From an uncultured Collinsella sp. (GTDB lineage Bacteria; Actinomycetota; Coriobacteriia; Coriobacteriales; Coriobacteriaceae), in the NCBI GenBank assembly GCA_902494935.1, contig CABUVH010000121.1:1-5862 (forward strand): a stretch of DNA of 5,862 nt, in the 5' to 3' direction. How positions within the stretch are numbered: the first letter of the stretch is position 1; every line of letters begins with the position of its first letter. The translations under genes were made by a program, and so were the position numbers. Under the pieces are notes generated by a model. The model was not told the DNA's origin, did not search any database, and was given only the letters and a program-made list of their open reading frames with translations. Below, one piece after another: positions 1 through 4,059 of the stretch.

Positions 1-584
1 ATGCCGCATCGCGCGCCGACATCATTCTGCTCGACATGATCATGCCGCTCGTCAACGGCATGGACACCGCACGCGAACTGCGCCAGGCCGACACCGCCGT
101 GCGCCTGGTGTTCCTCACCTCGTCGCCCGAGTTCGCGCTGGAATCCTACGAGGTCCGCGCCTTCGACTATCTGCTCAAGCCCGTGACTTACGAACGCCTG
201 GCGCGATTACTCGACGAGCTTTCGAGCATGCGCCCGGCGGCAACCGACGAGCTCGTGATCAAAACTTCCTTTGGCTACCACGCCCTGCGCCTGTCCGACA
301 TCGAATATGCCGAGGCGCGCAACAAGCACGTGGTCTTCCACCTGCGCGACGGACGCGATATCGAGGCACTCGAGTCGTTCCGCAGCGTCGAGGACCGCTT
401 GGAGCAAAACGCGGTCTTCTTTAAATGCCACCGCAGCTACCAGGTCAACCTGCGCAATATCGATCACTTTGACCGCACGGACATCGTCATGCGCTCGGGC
501 GCGTGCATCCCGCTTTCGCGCAGCTGCAAGCAGGGATTCCAAGACGCCTACTTTGCGGCGCGCTTTGAGGGTGGGAGACGCTGA
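1..584 (+). CDS. LytTR-family response regulator, 5'-truncated by window edge
   Basis: DNA-binding response regulator of a two-component system; it would be phosphorylated by the kinase encoded next and would bind promoter DNA through a LytTR domain. The reading frame is open from base 3, so the ATG at 36 is internal and the true start lies upstream; 193 residues are present and roughly 45 are missing compared with AgrA/LytR-type proteins. Counting from base 3, the receiver half shows the phosphoacceptor Asp at residue 11 (in IILLDMIMP, codon 33-35), the switch Thr at 39 (VFLTSS) and the conserved Lys at 59 (LLKP). The LytTR domain covers about 83-185, with the family hallmark FKCHRSYQVNLRNI near 140-153. 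The stop TGA at 582-584 overlaps the ATG of the kinase by one base (TGATG), so the two are co-translated. The target genes and signal cannot be told from the sequence. Confidence 0.95.
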   Translation, partial: AASRADIILLDMIMPLVNGMDTARELRQADTAVRLVFLTSSPEFALESYEVRAFDYLLKPVTYERLARLLDELSSMRPAATDELVIKTSFGYHALRLSDIEYAEARNKHVVFHLRDGRDIEALESFRSVEDRLEQNAVFFKCHRSYQVNLRNIDHFDRTDIVMRSGACIPLSRSCKQGFQDAYFAARFEGGRR

Positions 585-1861
585 TGGTCTCCTCGGTCGA
601 AATGGTCCTTTGGGCAATCCACCACGCCACGACGCTGCTCTTTGGCGTCTTTGCCTCGGCGGCACTGTGCGGTGTCGAGATCAACCGGCGTCATGCGCTT
701 GAACTGGTGCTGGTCGGTGCCGTAACCGGATGCGCATTTGGCCTCGCCAATGCCGTCGGCGGCGAGCTTTTTGCCCGCCAGGTATATCCGCTCGTCGTGC
801 ATCTGCCGCTCGTCATCTATTTGTGCGCGCGCTACCGCCTGAGCCCGCTGCTTGCCGTGCTCGGCATTACGAGTGCCTATCTGAGCTGCCAGTTCAGCAA
901 TTGGATGGGCATCGCCGCATTTGCCGCAACCGATTCTCAGATCGCGTACTATCTGGCGCGCATCGCGACCACACTCGCCGTCTTTGCCGTCCTGCCGCAT
1001 TGGGCCGGCGACATCGGTCCGCGCTTGGCGATTAAAAGCACCACCGAGCTGGGCATCCTTTTAATCCTGCCGCTCGTCTATTACGTCTTTGACTATGCCA
1101 CCAACGTCTACACCACGCTGTTCCACTCGGGCTCGGTGGTGACGGTTGAGTTTTTGGCATTTGCGCTCTGTGCCTTCTATCTTATGTTTCTTGCCGTTTA
1201 CCTGCGCGAATACGAAGAAAAGGAAACCGCCGAGCGAGAGCGCTGGATGCTCGAAACCCGCGACAACGCCGCCATCAAAGAGCTCGAGGCTTGGCGTCAA
1301 TCTGGGCGCGAGCTGTCGATTCTTCGCCACGATATGCGCCACTTCCTACGCGGCCTGGCCGCTTTAATTGAGGAGGGCCACACCGACGAGGCGCTCAAAC
1401 GCATCGATGAACTCTGCGAAGCCGGCGATCGCACCGCCGTACGCCGCTTCTGCGCCAACGAGACCGTAAACATCGCGCTTTCGTCATTTAACTCGGATAT
1501 CAATAGAAACGGCATTACCGCCAACCTGCGCGCCGCCGTACCCGAAACCATCCACGTAGGTGACGCCGACCTGTTTAGCGTGCTCTCAAATGCCTTGGAA
1601 AACGCTATCACCGCCGCAAGCGCCGCACCCCAAGGAAAGCGATTCGTCGACTTTGACCTGCGATTAGAGGACGGCCAGCTGCTGCTGTTAGTTTCCAACA
1701 CGTTTGACCGCGCGCCGCGCATGGTCGATGGCATGCCCGTGACCCGGCATGCGGGCCACGGCTTTGGCACCAGGAGCATCAAACTTGCCGTGGAGCGCAT
1801 GAACGGCAACTGTCAGTTCCGCATTAACGGCGATCGGTTTGAGCTGCGCGCTGTGATGTAG
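584..1861 (+). CDS. GHKL (AgrC-like) sensor histidine kinase, seven predicted membrane helices
   Basis: Membrane sensor kinase partnered with the upstream LytTR regulator; 425 aa, complete. Hydrophobic segments at about 7-31, 39-60, 67-84, 87-114, 119-139, 156-175 and 184-207 suggest an integral-membrane sensor half without a large extracellular domain, as in AgrC. A charged, probably coiled-coil linker (208-240) leads to the dimerisation helix with the phosphoacceptor motif LRHDMRH (His249). The ATP-binding domain has the N-box LSNALENAITAA (Asn336, Asn340), the strand VSNTF at 370-374 and the G-box GHGFGTRSI at 391-399, as expected for GHKL kinases of the SpoB/AgrC class. The start ATG at 584 overlaps the previous stop by one base and has a purine-rich Shine-Dalgarno (GGGAG at 573-577) six bases upstream. 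AgrC-like kinases often sense peptides, but no agrD- or agrB-like gene is present here, so the ligand is unknown. Confidence 0.93.
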   Translation: MVSSVEMVLWAIHHATTLLFGVFASAALCGVEINRRHALELVLVGAVTGCAFGLANAVGGELFARQVYPLVVHLPLVIYLCARYRLSPLLAVLGITSAYLSCQFSNWMGIAAFAATDSQIAYYLARIATTLAVFAVLPHWAGDIGPRLAIKSTTELGILLILPLVYYVFDYATNVYTTLFHSGSVVTVEFLAFALCAFYLMFLAVYLREYEEKETAERERWMLETRDNAAIKELEAWRQSGRELSILRHDMRHFLRGLAALIEEGHTDEALKRIDELCEAGDRTAVRRFCANETVNIALSSFNSDINRNGITANLRAAVPETIHVGDADLFSVLSNALENAITAASAAPQGKRFVDFDLRLEDGQLLLLVSNTFDRAPRMVDGMPVTRHAGHGFGTRSIKLAVERMNGNCQFRINGDRFELRAVM

Positions 1862-1925
1862 AAGTGCGGCGCCGATCTCGAGGCGCGCCTTGTCCGCCAG
1901 GCAATCGCTCGCCGGCGCCAATCCG

Positions 1926-2501
1926 CTACAGCGGCGCGGCTGCCGGGGTCAGCTGCTTGATGTATGCCCACATGCGCTGCTTGGCGGCTTTGTCAGTGAG
2001 CGCCGCCTCAAAACCGTCGAGCGCGAGCACGCGGCGACCCTGCACATGGGCGACCAAGCCGGGCTTGAGCATGGCGGTGTCGAAGTCATCGATCGCCACG
2101 AGCATATCGGCGTAGGTCTCGCGCATGGCGTCAGCCGCGTTGTTGTCGAGCAGTAGCACCGCCTCGGGATCCAAAGCCTCAAGCGCCTCGCGGAACAGCT
2201 CGCACGGCAGAGTCTCGCCCACCGCGACCGCTCCGTCACCCACGCCGGCGACGCTTGCCAGCACGCAAAAATCCTCGGGCGCGTAGCCGATGGCCCCAAG
2301 CGCCTTGCGCAACGCCGTGCCATCCGGGCCGGCAGCAAGCTCGCCACCCGAACGCTCGGCGTCGTCCAAATCGCCTTTGACCAGAACGATCGGCGAGCAC
2401 GCGTTGCCCGCGATACGCACGCCACGGACCGCAAGCGATGTGAGCTCCTGCTCGGCCGCCTGGGCGATGGCTTCTTTTTTCTGGCTTTGTGACGTGGACA
2501 T
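1926..2501 (-). CDS. Hypothetical protein, probably a degenerate uracil-DNA glycosylase-fold protein
   Basis: A 191-aa soluble protein with no signal peptide or membrane segment, convergent with the kinase (64-base gap) and divergent from thioredoxin. I chose the ATG at 2501 because GGAGAG lies just upstream and because a TATAAT box at 2530-2535 would place the mRNA start inside the ten-codon-longer alternative starting at 2531. Its segment order resembles family-4 UDGs: SPIVLVKGD (36-44, where UDGs have VGEAPG), GELAAGPDGTALRKALGAIGY (53-73, compare G-x-PFVG-x-AG-x-LL...IGL), DFCVLAS (77-83), CELFREALEALDPEAVLLLD (100-119, compare the C..YL..QI..I.P..I..LG segment), and a final helix KQRMWAYIKQL (174-184). 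The catalytic GE-x-PG and HPS motifs and most cluster cysteines are absent, so glycosylase activity is unlikely. The fold assignment comes from pattern matching by eye, and no function can be assigned. An alternative is an unrelated family of unknown function. Confidence 0.72.
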   Translation of the reverse strand: MSTSQSQKKEAIAQAAEQELTSLAVRGVRIAGNACSPIVLVKGDLDDAERSGGELAAGPDGTALRKALGAIGYAPEDFCVLASVAGVGDGAVAVGETLPCELFREALEALDPEAVLLLDNNAADAMRETYADMLVAIDDFDTAMLKPGLVAHVQGRRVLALDGFEAALTDKAAKQRMWAYIKQLTPAAAPL

Positions 2502-2504
2502 GCG

Positions 2505-2510
2505 CTCTCC
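2505..2510 (-). promoter_or_regulatory. Ribosome-binding site setting the start of the UDG-like gene
   Basis: On the minus strand GGAGAG lies three bases before ATG 2501 (five bases counted from the GGAG core). It supports this start over the upstream ATG at 2531, which would begin at the -10 box itself. Confidence 0.7.
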
Positions 2511-2529
2511 AATCGTTTGCGTGCCCACC

Positions 2530-2535
2530 ATTATA
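2530..2535 (-). promoter_or_regulatory. -10 box of the UDG-like gene promoter
   Basis: The minus strand reads TATAAT, a perfect sigma-70-type -10 hexamer, within an AT-rich run (TTTTATATAAT) that stands out in this GC-rich DNA. Expected transcription start is near 2523, giving a leader of about 21 bases. No good -35 hexamer is seen 16-18 bases upstream (accact/aaccac), so the promoter may depend on an activator or on the -10 element alone. Confidence 0.6.
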
Positions 2536-2541
2536 TAAAAG

Positions 2542-2574
2542 AGCTGCCCGCGAGTGGTTGCTTTGCGGGCGGCT
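2542..2574. repeat. Inverted repeat in the divergent promoter region
   Basis: Arms AGCTGCCCGC (2542-2551) and GCGGGCGGCT (2565-2574) pair at 9 of 10 positions around a 13-base spacer. The repeat covers the expected -35 zones of both the leftward UDG-like promoter and the rightward thioredoxin promoter, so it could be an operator shared by both. It may also be chance in GC-rich DNA. Confidence 0.4.
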
Positions 2575-2577
2575 GGG

Positions 2578-2583
2578 TATAAG
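2578..2583 (+). promoter_or_regulatory. Possible -10 box of the thioredoxin promoter
   Basis: TATAAG matches five of six consensus bases; a start near 2590 would give a leader of about 48 bases before the thioredoxin ATG. The sequence 17 bases upstream (TGGTTG, 2555-2560) is a poor -35. It is the only promoter-like element in the gap on this strand. Confidence 0.4.
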
Positions 2584-2602
2584 CACGGTCGTACTGAGTT
2601 TT

Positions 2603-2619
2603 ACGCGGCCGAGCCGCGT
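2603..2619 (+). other. Perfect hairpin in the thioredoxin mRNA leader
   Basis: ACGCGGC (2603-2609) and GCCGCGT (2613-2619) form a 7-bp perfect stem with a CGA triloop, ending eight bases before the Shine-Dalgarno. There is no T-tract after it, so it is not a terminator. It could stabilise the 5' end of the mRNA or be a protein-binding palindrome. Confidence 0.45.
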
Positions 2620-2627
2620 CGCATTAT

Positions 2628-2632
2628 GGAGG
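2628..2632 (+). promoter_or_regulatory. Ribosome-binding site setting the thioredoxin start
   Basis: GGAGG lies five bases before ATG 2638. This fixes the start there; the same frame stays open back to 2554, but those extra 28 codons include the leader hairpin and are not thioredoxin-like. Confidence 0.85.
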
Positions 2633-2637
2633 TCACC

Positions 2638-2958
2638 ATGGCTGGCATTAATCAGATTACCCCCGAGAACTTCGATTCCATCGTTAACGACAGCCTGCCC
2701 GTGCTGGTTGATTTTTGGGCACCGTGGTGCGGTCCCTGTCGATCCCTCTCGCCCATCGTTGACGAGGTTGCCGATGAGCTGGCGGGCAAGCTTGCCGTTG
2801 CCAAATGCAATGTCGACGACAACCAGGACCTGGCCATGAAGTATGGCGTCATGAGCATCCCCACGCTGATTGTGTTTAAGAACGGCGAGGAGATTGACCG
2901 CTCGGTTGGCGCTCTACCCAAGGCGAGGCTGCAGGCGCTGCTGGAGAAGCATCTGTAA
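2638..2958 (+). CDS. trxA: Thioredoxin
   Basis: Cytosolic dithiol-disulfide oxidoreductase that reduces protein disulfides and is recharged by thioredoxin reductase. The protein is 106 aa, the normal length for a single-domain thioredoxin. It shows the redox motif WAPWCGPC with Cys31 and Cys34, the buried Asp25 in VDFWA, the cis-proline Pro75 in MSIPT, and the conserved FKNGEEIDRSVGA strand-turn region at 80-92 before the last helix. No signal peptide is present. It has its own leader and ribosome site and is followed by a terminator at 3070-3107, so it is probably monocistronic. No thioredoxin reductase is nearby. There is an additional Cys at 57 (VAKCNVD), outside the active site, where E. 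coli thioredoxin has Lys. The symbol is given by family; genomes of this type often have several thioredoxins, so it may not be the housekeeping copy. Confidence 0.96.
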   Translation: MAGINQITPENFDSIVNDSLPVLVDFWAPWCGPCRSLSPIVDEVADELAGKLAVAKCNVDDNQDLAMKYGVMSIPTLIVFKNGEEIDRSVGALPKARLQALLEKHL

Positions 2959-3069
2959 TACGCTTGTTACTTACTCGCCGTCTATGAGCGCTTTTGCACC
3001 GCTCGCCGGACTTCTGAATGCACCGAGTGCAACCGCGGATAGTATGGTAGTCACAAACAGCCCCCAGTG
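2959..3069. other. Non-coding stretch between thioredoxin and its terminator
   Basis: No credible coding frame or tRNA. It contains a short perfect inverted repeat, TGCAC-cga-GTGCA (3019-3031), and a further TTGCAC at 2994-2999. Weak -10-like hexamers TAGTAT (3040-3045) and TATGGT (3043-3048) follow, without a recognisable -35. The simplest reading is a 3' untranslated region of the thioredoxin mRNA; a short RNA starting near 3055 and ending at the terminator is possible but unproven. Confidence 0.4.
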
Positions 3070-3107
3070 AACGGGTGCGGGTCGCACAGACTCGTACCCG
3101 TTTTCTT
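3070..3107 (+). terminator. Rho-independent terminator downstream of thioredoxin
   Basis: A 14-bp stem is formed by AACGGGTGCGGGTC (3070-3083) and GACTCGTACCCGTT (3089-3102) with a five-base GCACA loop; all pairs form, two of them G-U. The stem runs into the T-rich tail TTTTCTT (3101-3107). It separates thioredoxin from the small-protein/nikR unit. Confidence 0.88.
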
Positions 3108-3134
3108 ATGCAGCTGCGCGCAGAGCGGGCGTAG

Positions 3135-3140
3135 TAAAAT
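3135..3140 (+). promoter_or_regulatory. Probable -10 box for the 82-aa gene / nikR unit
   Basis: TAAAAT matches five of six -10 consensus bases and sits 39 bases before the ATG at 3180, in a locally AT-richer stretch after the thioredoxin terminator. No -35 hexamer is evident. Overlapping palindromes GCAGCTGC (3110-3117) and CTGCGCGCAG (3114-3123) occupy the -35/spacer zone and could be an operator. The E. coli-type NikR site (GTATGA-N16-TCATAC) is not present. Confidence 0.5.
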
Positions 3141-3179
3141 CTGAACCACTGAACTGCCCCATACAAAAGGAGTTTTCCC

Positions 3180-3428
3180 ATGCATGATGTTGGAATGAAC
3201 ATGAGCCAGCTTGCCATGAGCGTCAAGCAGGTCGACGACACCATCGAGCTCGCTCACGAATGGAGCCATCAGTTGCTGCATGCGACCGAGAATTTTGACA
3301 TGGAGCGCATCGGCGCCAAGCTCGAGGCCGCCATGGCCGCGCTGCACGAGGCCCATGATGCACTCGAGGGCTACGAAGAGGCCATCGAGGCCGACCACAA
3401 CTCCGTCGGCTCCGTGAAGCTGGTGTAA
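3180..3428 (+). CDS. Small His/Met-rich helical protein co-transcribed with nikR (unknown function)
   Basis: I do not recognise this 82-aa family. It is well supported as a gene: AAGGAG (3167-3172) lies seven bases before the ATG, a -10 box is upstream, and its TAA is one base from the nikR start. The sequence predicts two amphipathic helices, about 9-37 and 40-72, likely a helical hairpin, acidic overall, with no Cys, signal peptide or membrane segment. His26, His30 and His34 (HEWSHQLLH) are spaced i, i+4, i+8 and would line one face of helix 1; His56 and His59 lie on helix 2, with His2 and His73 near the ends. Met is frequent (1, 6, 8, 13, 41, 52). With nikR immediately downstream, a role in nickel binding, delivery or sensing is plausible but is inference. 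It could equally be a structural or hydrogenase-accessory protein. Confidence 0.85.
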   Translation: MHDVGMNMSQLAMSVKQVDDTIELAHEWSHQLLHATENFDMERIGAKLEAAMAALHEAHDALEGYEEAIEADHNSVGSVKLV

Positions 3429-3429
3429 C

Positions 3430-3942
3430 GTGGCCGAACACGAGCACGGCTGCGGGTACGAGCACGAGCATCCGCACGGGGCGGACGGTGACGCAGGCTG
3501 CCACTGTAGTGGCTCCGGCTCCGAGCTGGTCCGCTTTTCGGTTACCGCACCGGACGACCTGCTGCGCCGTTTTGACGAACAGATCGCGCGCCGCGGCGAC
3601 GTGGCCAACCGCTCCGAGGCCGTACGCGACCTGATTCGCGCCTCGATCGCCAAGGAGCAGATGCGCACGCCCGATGAGCATGTTATCGGGTCGCTCACCA
3701 TGATCTACGACCATCACACCGGCGATCTGACACGCCGCCTGGACGAGGTGCAGCACGACTACACCAACGAGATCGTATCGACCATGCACGTGCATCTGGA
3801 TCACCACAACTGCTTGGAGATTCTGGCGCTCAAGGGTCGCGGCGAGCGCGTCTACGAACTAGCCGACCGCCTGCTGGGCCTGCGCGGTGTTAAGCACGGC
3901 GAGCTCACGTGCGCCGCCACCAAGCAGAGCCTGGGGCTGTAG
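3430..3942 (+). CDS. nikR: Nickel-responsive transcriptional regulator NikR with His/Cys-rich N-terminal extension
   Basis: Ribbon-helix-helix repressor that binds Ni(II) and controls nickel uptake and use. The protein is 170 aa against about 133 in E. coli. The DNA-binding domain spans about 33-77 (VRFSVTAPDDLLRRFDEQI, then NRSEAVRDLIR), and the ACT-like metal domain runs from about 85. By position, with a constant offset of 33 from E. coli NikR, the nickel ligands are His109, His120, His122 and Cys128 (HVHLDHHNCLEI), and the potassium-site Glu63 and Asp67 are kept. The first 33 residues are extra and contain His4, 6, 12, 14, 16, 25 and Cys8, 24, 26. The start is GTG 3430: an in-frame stop at 3415-3417 lies upstream and no other ATG, GTG or TTG occurs before Met78, so the extension must be translated. 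The Shine-Dalgarno is weak; translation is probably coupled to the 82-aa gene. Confidence 0.95.
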   Translation: MAEHEHGCGYEHEHPHGADGDAGCHCSGSGSELVRFSVTAPDDLLRRFDEQIARRGDVANRSEAVRDLIRASIAKEQMRTPDEHVIGSLTMIYDHHTGDLTRRLDEVQHDYTNEIVSTMHVHLDHHNCLEILALKGRGERVYELADRLLGLRGVKHGELTCAATKQSLGL

Positions 3943-3960
3943 CGGAATTTCCCGCAGCGC

Positions 3961-4041
3961 ACCTGCCAAAAAGGGACAGGTTTGTTTTGGCAGGTTTAGA
4001 AGTTTTACCTACCAAAATAAACCTGTCCCTTTTTGGTCGGT
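3961..4041. repeat. Long near-perfect inverted repeat between nikR and hypF (possible bidirectional terminator or palindromic repeat element)
   Basis: Thirty-base arms at 3966-3995 and 4007-4036 are complementary at 28 of 30 positions around an 11-base loop (3996-4006); one of the two mismatches is a G-U pair in the plus-strand RNA. ACC at 3961-3963 and GGT at 4039-4041 pair beyond a two-base gap on each side. The core is A5-GGGACAGGTTT and its complement AAACCTGTCCC-T5, the shape of a bidirectional terminator. The element is AT-rich compared with the genes either side and fills most of the 117-base nikR-hypF gap. From memory, GGGACAGGTTT-type palindromes recur between genes in several bacteria, including near REP-associated (Y1) transposases, but none is seen here. 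No target duplication is evident. Confidence 0.85.
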
Positions 4042-4047
4042 TTTGAT

Positions 4048-4053
4048 GAGGGG
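4048..4053 (+). promoter_or_regulatory. Ribosome-binding site setting the hypF start
   Basis: GAGGGG lies six bases before the ATG at 4060, only seven bases after the inverted repeat ends. A nearby ATG at 4046 is out of frame. Confidence 0.75.
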
Positions 4054-4059
4054 TGTCGC

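Noticed and set aside
36..584. Response regulator starting at the ATG at 36
   Set aside because: The frame is open to base 3 and the phosphoacceptor Asp is coded at 33-35, just before this ATG, so the gene begins outside the window.
1862..1925. Possible terminator between the convergent kinase and UDG-like genes
   Set aside because: GGCGCC occurs twice (1868-1873, 1914-1919) but the pairing is short, the gap between the arms is long and no T-tract follows on either strand.
2554..2637. Thioredoxin with an extra 28-codon N-terminus
   Set aside because: The added residues do not resemble thioredoxin or a signal peptide and would contain the promoter and leader hairpin; GGAGG is correctly placed for ATG 2638.
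2959..3179. E. coli-type NikR operator upstream of the nikR unit
   Set aside because: No GTATGA-N16-TCATAC-like pair was found by eye; only unrelated short palindromes are present.
3051..3701. Long minus-strand open frame of 216 codons opposite the small gene and nikR
   Set aside because: It is antisense to two well-supported genes and crosses the terminator and promoter; long antisense frames are common in GC-rich DNA.
3961..4041. CRISPR repeat or insertion sequence at the nikR-hypF gap
   Set aside because: There is one inverted pair, no repeated spacer-repeat units, no transposase frame and no visible target duplication.
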